Positions 1 through 7,620 of a stretch of DNA of 64,000 nt are shown here, piece after piece. The notes under the pieces were generated by a model that worked only from the letters and a program-made list of their open reading frames with translations, had not been told where the DNA came from and did no database searches. The DNA comes from Bacteroidota bacterium. GTDB taxonomy: Bacteria; Bacteroidota; Bacteroidia; UKL13-3. A program made the translations under genes and the position numbers. Location of the stretch: contig JAZKBU010000004.1 of NCBI GenBank assembly GCA_040388375.1, forward strand, positions 248,001-312,000, given 5' to 3'. Numbering within the stretch: position 1 is the first letter of the stretch; each line of letters starts with the position of its first letter.

Positions 1-328
1 CTTCGGTAGTTTCGGCAAAAGGTACATGAATACCAATGCCTGCATTGTTTACTAAATAGTTGAATTTGTTGGTGTTGAAAGTCTGGCTTAATACTTTTTG
101 TACCTCGGTAAAAAAGGGTTCAAAGCTTTTGGTATCAGCTACGTTTAGCTGCAGGGCTACCGCTTTTTGCCCCATGCTTTCCATTTGTTTTACAACAGCT
201 TCGGCTTCTTCTTTTTTGCTGTTGTAGGTAAGTATTACATCTATTCCTTTTTTGGCCAGGTTTAAAGCCATGTCTTTACCTAAGCCGCGGCTTCCACCTG
301 TAACTATTGCAATTTTATTTTGTATCAT
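1..328 (-). CDS. SDR-family NAD(P)-dependent oxidoreductase, partial (C-terminus outside window)
   Basis: The first 109 residues of a short-chain dehydrogenase/reductase are visible. The Rossmann nucleotide-binding motif TGGSRGLG lies at about residues 10-17 and the NNAG motif at about 95-98. The catalytic YxxxK region lies beyond the left edge, so the substrate cannot be inferred. The ATG at 328 is preceded by a good Bacteroidota -7 box. It follows the VOC and AraC-family genes on the same strand with a 67-bp gap, and that gap holds direct repeats that look like an AraC-type operator, so it is the likely target of the neighbouring regulator. The family assignment is secure; the exact function is unknown. 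Confidence 0.85.
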   Translation of the reverse strand, partial: MIQNKIAIVTGGSRGLGKDMALNLAKKGIDVILTYNSKKEEAEAVVKQMESMGQKAVALQLNVADTKSFEPFFTEVQKVLSQTFNTNKFNYLVNNAGIGIHVPFAETTE

Positions 329-349
329 TTTTGTATTGAATTAATGATA

Positions 350-357
350 CAAACGTA
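350..357 (-). promoter_or_regulatory. -7 promoter box for the SDR gene
   Basis: On the minus strand the sequence reads TACGTTTG, a perfect match to the Bacteroidota -7 consensus TAnnTTTG, about 22 nt before the SDR start codon. There is no good -33 box at the usual distance; the direct repeats at 379-409 occupy that position, which fits an activator-dependent promoter. Confidence 0.55.
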
Positions 358-378
358 GTCTGGATATTTAGTTAAATT

Positions 379-409
379 ATGGTGACAGTTTCAGTTTAAA
401 TGGTGACAG
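379..409. promoter_or_regulatory. Direct repeat, candidate AraC-type operator
   Basis: The decamer ATGGTGACAG occurs at 379-388 and again at 400-409, in the same orientation and 21 bp apart, which is two helical turns. Direct half-sites about 21 bp apart are the classic binding geometry of AraC-family regulators. The distal copy overlaps the last codons of the AraC-family gene itself and the proximal copy abuts the -33 position of the SDR promoter. Confidence 0.5.
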
Positions 410-809
410 CTTCCGATTTTTTAAGTAAAAACAATTCCCGGTATTGTTTTGGTGTTTGGTTGGTGAATCGTTTAAAAAACTTGGTAAAGTTGGAAGGGTC
501 GTAGGTAAGTGAAGTGGCAATGTTTCCTATTGATTCTTCATTTTTTTCTATCATTGATTTGGCAATGGTCAGAATTTTTTCTTCAAAAAAGTAACAAGGT
601 GCTTTGCCCGTGGTAAGTTTAATGGTATTGCTTAAATGGGTTGGATGAATATGCATGATATCGGCAATGTCCCTTATTTCAAACATTTCGAGGGTGCGCC
701 CATCGGTAATATCCAATAAATGCTTGTCTATCTCCTTTAAAAAAGTAGCCGTTATTTCGTGTTGGCGCGATAGTATTTTTTTAGGTATGGTCATTTGTTT
801 GGTTAACAA
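396..809 (-). CDS. AraC-family transcriptional regulator (DNA-binding domain only)
   Basis: This 137-residue protein is essentially one AraC/XylS double helix-turn-helix domain. The first HTH is around residues 45-65 (IRDIADIMHIHPTHLSNTIK) and the second around 88-108, followed by the family signature FKRFTNQTPKQYRE near residues 112-125. There is no separate effector domain, unlike the usual 250-300 residue members. It starts 10 bp after the VOC gene and is probably cotranscribed with it. An ATG six codons in is an alternative start. It probably controls the adjacent SDR gene through the direct repeats at 379-409; that link is inference. Confidence 0.85.
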   Translation of the reverse strand: MLTKQMTIPKKILSRQHEITATFLKEIDKHLLDITDGRTLEMFEIRDIADIMHIHPTHLSNTIKLTTGKAPCYFFEEKILTIAKSMIEKNEESIGNIATSLTYDPSNFTKFFKRFTNQTPKQYRELFLLKKSEAVTI

Positions 810-819
810 GCAATGGGTT

Positions 820-1242
820 TTATAGTTTCAGGTTGTCGTTTTCGTCAAGTTCCCAAAACGGATTAAAAGCTACTTCAAACAAATACCCGTCAAGGTCTTT
901 AAAATAGCCACTGTAACCACCCCAATATACTTGCTGGGCGGGTTTTATAATGGTAGCACCTAATTGTTTTACTTTTAATAAAACATCGTCTACTTCTTTT
1001 TCTGACTTAGCATTGTACGAAATAGTTAAACCATTGAATGCTGAAGGTGTATAAGGCAAGGTAGTATCTTCGGCTAATTCTGCCCGTGGGTGCAAGGCCA
1101 ATGTTATTCCACCTAAAGGAAATAAAGCTAAGCCATCCATGCTTTTATCGGACTTTTTCCATCCAAGCCCTGTTTCATAAAAATGAAGCGACTTTTCAAA
1201 ATCGTCAACGCCAAGCGTTATTAAGTTTAGTTTTTGTCTCAT
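820..1242 (-). CDS. VOC (glyoxalase/bleomycin resistance/dioxygenase) family protein
   Basis: The 140-residue protein has the paired beta-alpha-beta-beta-beta modules of the vicinal oxygen chelate fold. It begins with LNLITLGVDDFEKSLHFYETGLGW and ends with the typical GYSGYFKDLDGYLFEVAFNPFW segment, where the Glu in LFEVA is the usual metal ligand. The length is normal for a single-domain member. Substrates in this superfamily vary widely, so no reaction is assigned. It is the first gene of a minus-strand run with the AraC-family regulator (10-bp gap) and the SDR gene. Confidence 0.85.
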   Translation of the reverse strand: MRQKLNLITLGVDDFEKSLHFYETGLGWKKSDKSMDGLALFPLGGITLALHPRAELAEDTTLPYTPSAFNGLTISYNAKSEKEVDDVLLKVKQLGATIIKPAQQVYWGGYSGYFKDLDGYLFEVAFNPFWELDENDNLKL

Positions 1243-1383
1243 TTTGTAGTTCGAATATAGTTATTGAACTAAAAAATGCAAATACCGCTTATTCCGTTTT
1301 GCCTTTAAAAGCAGTGTAAATAGCCATGGCATGACACCCGTATTTTATAGAAACAAGTATAAAACCAAAGTACTTGCTTAAAT

Positions 1384-1418
1384 AAAAAGCCACATCTACT
1401 TAACAGATGCGGCTTTTT
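1384..1418. terminator. Rho-independent terminator, probably bidirectional
   Basis: The inverted repeat AAAAAGCC-a-CATCT ... AGATG-c-GGCTTTTT forms a 13-bp stem with one mismatch and a 7-nt loop, with T-runs on both strands. It lies just downstream of the lipase stop at 1435 on the minus strand. Confidence 0.75.
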
Positions 1419-1434
1419 GATGGCTGTATATGAT

Positions 1435-2619
1435 TTAAGCGGGCATAAAGCTTTGGTATACCATTTGGTAATAAGTGCTTGCATGGTGTTGGTACAAAGC
1501 CTGCGTTGCCCATGGAGCAACAAGTGGAATATGTGTAAGTGCGGGTTGGTAAGTACCATTAATAGGGTTGATACCAAAACTTGGTTGAAGATAAAAATTT
1601 AATCCGGGAGGGTTTGTGCCTGTAGTAGCATTGGCTTTGGAAAAAAGGTCCATTAATAGCGCGTATGACCCCGGGTCTATACTCAATTCACTGTAAATAT
1701 TGGTAATGTCTGAAGGCACAGGCGCTTGGTTTATATTGGCAGGACCCACTAAAAAGGGTGCTATATCTAAAGTGTTTGGTATGCGCCAATTAAAAGCAGC
1801 ATTTGGATTCAAATGATCAACGTAATCGTTAAAATTGGTACCTCCGGCTGTTAAACCTGCAAACGACCACATAGCCATATTACAATAGGTATTTCCATTA
1901 AACAATATAGCATTTAAGTAGCTAAACATTACGGGTGTAAGTGTACCGCCTAAACTATGCCCTGTAACATAAATATAAGCATCGCTGTTATTGGCTATTG
2001 TATTTTGTAGAAAGGTAAGGGCTGATTGGTTTGTATTGGGGTCTGTAAGGCCCAATAAATCACTCATACCATTAAAAGCCGCTAATGATATGGTTATGTC
2101 GTCATATATTATAGAGGAGGGAACGTTTGGCAAGGTATTAAGCGGAACAATGGTATCTACCTTCAGGTCTTCATTAATCCAGGAGCTCAGGCTAATAGGG
2201 TCGGTACCCCTAATAACCACAAAATATTCGCTGCTGCTTTTTACTTGTGCTATAAACATTAAACTGTTTGTAGCAAAGCCATTAACGGGCGAAAAGGCCG
2301 GTCCCCACACAATGCTTGTTTCTAAGGGTGTATTGGGTTGAATGGGTGGATTGTTAGGGTCGTAATTGTTGGGGTTGTAAGGGGTATTATAAGCATTGGT
2401 TACTGCATTGGCTATAGCCGGACCGCTTACGGAACCTCCGTTATTAAGGTACGATATTTCGCATAGTCCTATGGCAGTTACCGGATAGGCATTGTAGTTG
2501 TTTTCGTTAAATACTTGCATTGGTGTAATGATTAGTTTTTTACCTACTCTATTATCGCTTTTCGGTTTGGGCGTTTTGGCAGAGCAAACTAAAGGGAGTA
2601 AAAGCGCCTTTTTGAACAT
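1435..2619 (-). CDS. Lipase class 3 family protein
   Basis: This 394-residue alpha/beta-hydrolase carries the lipase nucleophile elbow GHSLGG, with Ser at about residue 221, in the context YIYVTGHSLGGTLTPVMF. An earlier FIAQVKSSSEYFVVIRGTDP segment resembles the oxyanion region of class 3 lipases, which cleave acylglycerol or phospholipid esters. The N-terminus has a short hydrophobic stretch ending in Cys (LLLPLVCS), which could be a weak lipoprotein signal but is not a clean lipobox. The protein is rich in Asn, Pro and Thr. It is a single gene with its own terminator, and lies 76 bp downstream of the serine hydrolase. Confidence 0.75.
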   Translation of the reverse strand: MFKKALLLPLVCSAKTPKPKSDNRVGKKLIITPMQVFNENNYNAYPVTAIGLCEISYLNNGGSVSGPAIANAVTNAYNTPYNPNNYDPNNPPIQPNTPLETSIVWGPAFSPVNGFATNSLMFIAQVKSSSEYFVVIRGTDPISLSSWINEDLKVDTIVPLNTLPNVPSSIIYDDITISLAAFNGMSDLLGLTDPNTNQSALTFLQNTIANNSDAYIYVTGHSLGGTLTPVMFSYLNAILFNGNTYCNMAMWSFAGLTAGGTNFNDYVDHLNPNAAFNWRIPNTLDIAPFLVGPANINQAPVPSDITNIYSELSIDPGSYALLMDLFSKANATTGTNPPGLNFYLQPSFGINPINGTYQPALTHIPLVAPWATQALYQHHASTYYQMVYQSFMPA

Positions 2620-2694
2620 ATAAATAACCGATTATAAAAACGGGTATTTATACCTATAAGAGAATAGGCAAGGGTATAATGGCAAAAAATATGG

Positions 2695-3777
2695 CTACTG
2701 ATGGTATATTTTTTTAAGTTGGGTATACAATACGTCCAAGCCCTCATCGGTCTCATCGGTTTGGGCATTGGTAAGGAGTATATAAGCCCTGTTGGTGTTT
2801 TTGTAAATATATACTTTGCTTAAAAAAGTACCGGGGTTGCCTATATTGTAACTGTATGTTTGTTGGTTTTCATCGGTAGCCCAAAACCAGCCTACTGAAA
2901 AGGTTTGCAAGCCAAAGTGTAAAAACTCAAACTCTTTTTTGCTCAGCAAGCTTGATTTGCCTGCTAAACCCGCCAGTTGCAGTTGAATAAACCGGGCGTA
3001 ATCGTTTATGCTCATGTGTATATTTCCGGCAGCCAGCAACCAGTTCAGCTTTTGGTTTTCCTGAGGTGGCTCGGGTTTCAGGTTACTGTCATGTCCCCAC
3101 GGTTGTAATGTATCGGTTAAGTTTGGTGGTCCAAAGCCTATGTGTATATTCAGTTGTTTGGCTAAATCTGTTACCAGCTCTTTATAAGGTTTGCCCGAAA
3201 CCTTTTCCAGCATAAGGGCTGCGGCTATGTATCCTAAGTTAGAAAAATGAATGCTATCCCCGCTCATTACGGGTTTTTGCTGAAAAAACCATTCGGTAAA
3301 CTGGTAACGTTGTTGGGCTTCGTTGCCTGTAAATTGGTTGGGTGCTGGTTTACTATAGGTATAGGTATAGGGGAAAAGACGTGTTCTGAAACTAAGCAAT
3401 TGAAGCAAGGTAAGCTGATGGTAAGCGGGCTTGCTTTTGGCTTTCAGCTCGGGGTATAAATCGAAAAACCGGGTGTGCCAGCTAATTTTGCCTTGCTTAA
3501 CCAATAAAGCAGCAATAAAACCTGTAATGGCTTTGGTGTTAGAGCCTATTCTGAATAAATCCGTTGCCTGTGCTTTATAAGGGGTGTTTACCCTTTGCAC
3601 GCCCAGTGTTTGCATTTCCAAAATATGATCGGCAGAAACAACTGCATAGGCCAATTCGGGTATATGGTAATGTATACGAACGCTATCGGCAAAATGCGAG
3701 CGTGTTTGTGCAAAGGAAGCTGTGGTGAGTAGTAGCAACAAGCTTGCGCCTGTAAATGCTTTGGTAAATGGGTTCAA
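2695..3777 (-). CDS. Beta-lactamase/serine hydrolase family protein with altered active-site motifs
   Basis: This 360-residue exported protein has a clear signal peptide (about residues 1-23, ending SFAQ) and the class C beta-lactamase/penicillin-binding fold. The SxxK motif is intact as S79-N-T-K82 in FRIGSNTKAITG. The second motif, normally YSN or YAN, reads FSN near residue 178, so the catalytic Tyr is Phe. The third motif, normally HxG or KTG, reads NIG in YNIGNPGTF. It therefore resembles the EstB/Pbp-type hydrolases but may be weakly active or a pseudoenzyme. Its start codon directly abuts the stop of the upstream YdeI-family gene, so the two are probably cotranscribed. Confidence 0.8.
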   Translation of the reverse strand: MNPFTKAFTGASLLLLLTTASFAQTRSHFADSVRIHYHIPELAYAVVSADHILEMQTLGVQRVNTPYKAQATDLFRIGSNTKAITGFIAALLVKQGKISWHTRFFDLYPELKAKSKPAYHQLTLLQLLSFRTRLFPYTYTYSKPAPNQFTGNEAQQRYQFTEWFFQQKPVMSGDSIHFSNLGYIAAALMLEKVSGKPYKELVTDLAKQLNIHIGFGPPNLTDTLQPWGHDSNLKPEPPQENQKLNWLLAAGNIHMSINDYARFIQLQLAGLAGKSSLLSKKEFEFLHFGLQTFSVGWFWATDENQQTYSYNIGNPGTFLSKVYIYKNTNRAYILLTNAQTDETDEGLDVLYTQLKKIYHQ

Positions 3778-4403
3778 TTATTCTTTTGGTTTTAAATATT
3801 TCCAGTTTCTTATTTTGCCTTCGCTTATCCACTCTATAGCGGTGTCTAAACGTTTTTGTTGGGTGCTTTCTGTTTTAGCTTCTTTAGCCCATTCTACATA
3901 TTCTTTCTTATTACTGTAGCTAAAGTTTTCAAATACGGTCCATGCCTTTTTGTTTTTGCTTAAAGCTTTGGTAAAGTAATCAGGTATTACCAATTCGGTT
4001 TTTTCTTTAACAGGTTTAGCAGGTAATTTTATACCATCGTCATTTAGTTTTTTAGCCTGTTTTATAAAATCAATAATTACCTTATCTGGCGGAAGGTCTT
4101 TTAATCCGTTATTCTTCCCAGGTTTCCCATGGCTTCACCGCCCTGGTTGGAGCGTTCCTGTAAATAACCTTCAGGGTCATTCAGTAAAGAAGGTTTCCAG
4201 AATCCAAAAGCAACATGTTGCTTAAACGATGCCATGCTGCAAAAAGGGCCCTTGTAATCAAAGCTGGGCATACCCCATTTAATGGTTTCCTGCACCTCCG
4301 GATTGGCCTGGTGTATGAGTTTTCGTAAATGTTTTAATATGGGTTGTGCAAAAGGTTGTGCCTTTGCTATGTATGCATCTATGCGTTGGTCGGGTTGTTC
4401 CAT
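3778..4403 (-). pseudogene. YdeI/OmpD-associated family protein, interrupted by a frameshift
   Basis: The N-terminal piece (4403-4101) is a DUF1801-type domain (DAYIAKAQPFAQPILKHLR, then TIKWGMPSFDYKG). The C-terminal piece is a YdeI-family tail (EFVEWAKEAKTE-like, rich in Lys and Trp). Around 4101-4104 the minus strand reads GGATTAAAAGAC. Adding one T restores an open frame that continues as LKDLPPDKVIIDFIKQAKK into the second piece without further stops. The intact protein would be about 208 residues, the normal family length. A single missing T in a TT(T) run suggests either a recent frameshift or an assembly error. Confidence 0.75.
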
Positions 4404-4544
4404 AGGGGCGTATGTTATTTATTATGAGTAAGCCATTGCAAGGAAATAAATAGTGTGTACGTTTCCTAAAAAATTTATGCTTTTTATGCTGTTAGTTTAA
4501 GTACGTTTATGATAAAAGCCATATTACGTAATTGTAAAAACACA

Positions 4545-4575
4545 TTGGTTTAATAGCATATAAAAGCTAAACTTG
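4545..4575 (+). promoter_or_regulatory. Candidate promoter of the E1-tsaB operon
   Basis: TTGG at 4545-4548, a 19-bp spacer and TAAACTTG at 4568-4575 resemble the Bacteroidota TTTG-N19-TAnnTTTG promoter. The 5' leader would be very short, with the ATG at 4584. Confidence 0.4.
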
Positions 4576-4583
4576 CAGCCCTT

Positions 4584-6641
4584 ATGAGTATAGAAAACAG
4601 TGTACTTTTAAAAGCGTATCAATTAATGTGTACGGCAAGGGCTATGGCTGATATTTATGATGCCAACCGTGCTATTACCAAATACGTTCACTCCACCAGC
4701 AAAGGCCACGAAGCAGTGCAATTGGCATTGGCTTTTCAGCTACAGGCTTTTGATTTTGTGGCTCCTTATTACCGCGATGAAAGTTTGTTATTGGGCTTGG
4801 GTTTAACACCTTACGAACTCATGTTACAACTTTTAGCCAAGGCCGATGATCCATTTTCTGGCGGACGTACCTATTATGCGCATCCATCATTGCGCAGAGA
4901 AGGTATCCCGGTTATGCCGCACCAAAGCAGCGCTACAGGTATGCAAGCTATTCCGGCAACGGGTATGGCACATGGCGTAGCTTATAAAGAAAGTCAAGGG
5001 TTAAACAACCCGAACGAAAAACCCGTAGTGGTTTGTAGTTTAGGCGATGGTTCGGTAACCGAAGGCGAAATAGCTGAAGCATTGCAAATGGCTGTTTTGA
5101 AAAAGTTACCGATGGTTTATTTTGTGCAGGACAACGACTGGGGCATTAGTGCCAGTGGCGAAGAAATGCGTGCCATGGATGCTTACGAGTATGCCGCAGG
5201 TTTTAAAGGATTGGAAAGACGCAGGGTTGACGGAAGCGATTTTGTGGCTTCGTATCAGGCCATTAAAGAGTGTTTGGCTTATGTACGTATTCACCGTGCG
5301 CCTATTTTGTTACATGCCAAAGTACCTTTGTTAGGTCACCATACTTCAGGGGTGCGCAAAGAGTGGTACAGAACGGATGATGATATGGCTAAACACACAG
5401 CCATTGACCCGTTTGATAAATTAAAAATGTATTTGCTGGACAATGGCATTGCCAATGCACAGGAAATAGAAAAAATTAATACAGAAGCTACTGCTTATGT
5501 AGCTACCCAGTTTAACGATGCTGTAAATGCACCGGAGCCTACTTTAGCCAGTTTGGAAAACCATGTGTTTGCGCCTTCGCAAGCCGCAACGGAAGTAGGT
5601 AACAGAACACCCGAAGGCAAAGAACCCAGTGTAATGGTTGATGCTGCTTTACATGCCGTTGATGAAATTATGCGCAAACATCCGGAAGCTATATTTTACG
5701 GACAGGATGTGGGAGCAAGGTTAGGAGGCGTATTTCGCGAAGCAGCTACTTTAGCCGGAAAATATGGCGATAACCGGGTATTCAATACGCCTATTCAGGA
5801 AGCCTATATTGTAGGCTCAACCGTGGGTATGAGTGCAGTAGGTGTTAAACCTATTGTTGAAATTCAGTTTGCCGATTATGTATGGAGCGGTGTGAATCAG
5901 TTGGTATGTGAAATTACCAAATCGAGTTACCTAACCATGGGTAAGTTTCCCGTAAGTTGTGTTATACGTATTCCTATAGGTGCTTATGGTGGGGGAGGTC
6001 CTTACCACAGTGGCAGTATAGAGTCAACTTTATTAACCTTAAAAGGTATAAAAATAGCTTACCCAAGCAATGCAGCCGATATGAAAGGCTTAATGAAAGC
6101 GGCTTACTACGATGGCAATCCGTGTATTATGTTGGAGCATAAAGGTTTGTACTGGAGTAAAAACCCGGGTACTGAATTAGCCCGTTGCATTGAGCCAGAT
6201 GAAGATTATATATTGCCATTTGGCAAAGCCAATATAGTTTTACAAGCCAGCGATGAAGCCATAGAAAATGGCGAAAGCTGTACCATTATTACCTGGGGTA
6301 TGGGCGTATACTGGAGCTTAACCGCTGCCAAGCAGTTTGCAGGCAGGGTTGAAATAGTTGACTTACGCTCGTTACAACCATTAGACGAAGAAACCATTAT
6401 GGCGAGTGTAGCCAAGCATGGTAAATGTTTGGTGGTAACGGAAGAGCCTTTGCTTAACTCGTTTGCCGAAAGTTTGGCTGCACGTATTATGCAAAACTGT
6501 TTTACCAAGCTAGATGCTCCTGTAATGACCATTGGTGCTAAAAACTTACCGGCAGTGCCTTTAAACATGGGTTTGGAAGCAGAAATGTTGCCTAATGCCG
6601 ATAAGGTAGCTGCTAAGTTGGGTGAACTGCTAAATTACTAA
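4584..6641 (+). CDS. 2-oxoacid dehydrogenase E1, fused alpha and beta subunits
   Basis: This 685-residue protein fuses the two halves of a thiamine-diphosphate-dependent E1. The alpha half (about 1-320) contains the ThDP-binding motif GDGSVTEGE ... NDWGIS around residues 154-190. The beta half (about 345-685) begins near MVDAALHAVDEIMRKHP and has the transketolase-like pyrimidine-binding and C-terminal domains (IPIGAYGGGGPYHSGS, LRSLQPLDEETI). Fused E1 of this length is typical of Bacteroidota and is usually the branched-chain 2-oxoacid (isovalerate) or pyruvate enzyme, which feeds an E2/E3 complex; those subunits are not in the window. tsaB follows after 3 bp. Confidence 0.88.
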   Translation: MSIENSVLLKAYQLMCTARAMADIYDANRAITKYVHSTSKGHEAVQLALAFQLQAFDFVAPYYRDESLLLGLGLTPYELMLQLLAKADDPFSGGRTYYAHPSLRREGIPVMPHQSSATGMQAIPATGMAHGVAYKESQGLNNPNEKPVVVCSLGDGSVTEGEIAEALQMAVLKKLPMVYFVQDNDWGISASGEEMRAMDAYEYAAGFKGLERRRVDGSDFVASYQAIKECLAYVRIHRAPILLHAKVPLLGHHTSGVRKEWYRTDDDMAKHTAIDPFDKLKMYLLDNGIANAQEIEKINTEATAYVATQFNDAVNAPEPTLASLENHVFAPSQAATEVGNRTPEGKEPSVMVDAALHAVDEIMRKHPEAIFYGQDVGARLGGVFREAATLAGKYGDNRVFNTPIQEAYIVGSTVGMSAVGVKPIVEIQFADYVWSGVNQLVCEITKSSYLTMGKFPVSCVIRIPIGAYGGGGPYHSGSIESTLLTLKGIKIAYPSNAADMKGLMKAAYYDGNPCIMLEHKGLYWSKNPGTELARCIEPDEDYILPFGKANIVLQASDEAIENGESCTIITWGMGVYWSLTAAKQFAGRVEIVDLRSLQPLDEETIMASVAKHGKCLVVTEEPLLNSFAESLAARIMQNCFTKLDAPVMTIGAKNLPAVPLNMGLEAEMLPNADKVAAKLGELLNY

Positions 6642-6644
6642 TAC

Positions 6645-7340
6645 ATGGCTTTTATTTTATGTATTGAAACCGCCACGGAGATTTGCTCGGTAGCCATTGC
6701 CCGCAATGGGGAAACCATTGCGTTGGCAGAGGATGCTTTGGGCAATAGCCATGCGGCTCAATTACATATATTGGTAGGTAAAGCTTTGCACGCAGCAGGC
6801 ATTACTTTACAACAACTGGAGGCTATAGCCGTAAGCAAAGGCCCCGGCAGCTATACCGGTTTACGGGTAGGTATTTCGGCTGCTAAAGGTTATTGTTATG
6901 CCTTACAAATTCCATTGATAGCCATTAATACGTTGCAGAGTTTAGCCAATGGTTATTGGTTAAAAAATCCTCATTTTTCAGGCTTGGTTTGCCCTATGAT
7001 AGATGCACGCAGAATGGAAGTGTATTGTGCTTTATACAATGCAAAGCTGCAAGAGGTAATGCCTACACAAGCCAAAATAATAGACCAAGAATCATTTAAA
7101 GCAGACTTACTACAAAACGAAATTGTTTTTACAGGCAATGGCGCAGCTAAATGTGAAAGCACTATTAACACCCCTCATACACCCAATGCTCTATTTGATG
7201 TTTCTGTGGTGTGTAATGCCTCTTATTTAAGCAACCTGGCCCAACAGGCCTTTACCCAAAAACAATTTGAAGACGTAGCTTATTTTGAGCCTTTTTATTT
7301 AAAGGACTTTGTAGGTACGGTGGCTAAGAAGTTGGTGTAA
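6645..7340 (+). CDS. tsaB: tRNA threonylcarbamoyladenosine biosynthesis protein TsaB
   Basis: This 231-residue ASKHA-fold protein has the TsaB signatures ILCIETATEICSVAI at the N-terminus and SKGPGSYTGLRVGISAAKG around residues 62-80. TsaB partners with TsaD and TsaE to install the t6A modification at position 37 of ANN-decoding tRNAs. The length matches the family, and no zinc site is expected, unlike TsaD. It is cotranscribed with the E1 gene (3-bp gap). This is a housekeeping assignment with little ambiguity. Confidence 0.93.
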   Translation: MAFILCIETATEICSVAIARNGETIALAEDALGNSHAAQLHILVGKALHAAGITLQQLEAIAVSKGPGSYTGLRVGISAAKGYCYALQIPLIAINTLQSLANGYWLKNPHFSGLVCPMIDARRMEVYCALYNAKLQEVMPTQAKIIDQESFKADLLQNEIVFTGNGAAKCESTINTPHTPNALFDVSVVCNASYLSNLAQQAFTQKQFEDVAYFEPFYLKDFVGTVAKKLV

Positions 7341-7620
7341 GTAACTACTTCGGAAATACAGACATATTGAACGTAGTCTAAACATATAATTGCTTGGTTC
7401 CTCTCTGCTTAGCATAGCATTGTCTGAAATGTTCTATTGCATACACTTTTATAAATTATCCGGGCAACCCATACTACTATTTTGTAGCATGGGAACAGCT
7501 TTTGGGAAACTCTCTCCAAAAATTATAAGTGTTGCACCTAAGTTTGGATTTATGCCTGCAAAGGTATAGTGTATGCCGAAAAGCTAATAGAGTAGGCTTA
7601 TCCATTATCAAAATAAAACT
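7341..7620. other. 280-bp intergenic region with a -7 box and an imperfect hairpin
   Basis: No gene is seen. TAAGTTTG at 7539-7546 matches the -7 consensus TAnnTTTG and would give a leader of about 70 nt for the secreted-protein gene at 7621, although no matching -33 box is present. An imperfect hairpin CCCATaCTAC / GTAGcATGGG at 7468-7493 has no T-run and is not an obvious terminator. Confidence 0.4.

Noticed and set aside
7468-7493. Hairpin in the 7341-7620 intergenic gap as a riboswitch or terminator
   Set aside because: Stem is imperfect and short, there is no T-run, and no conserved aptamer sequence is recognisable.
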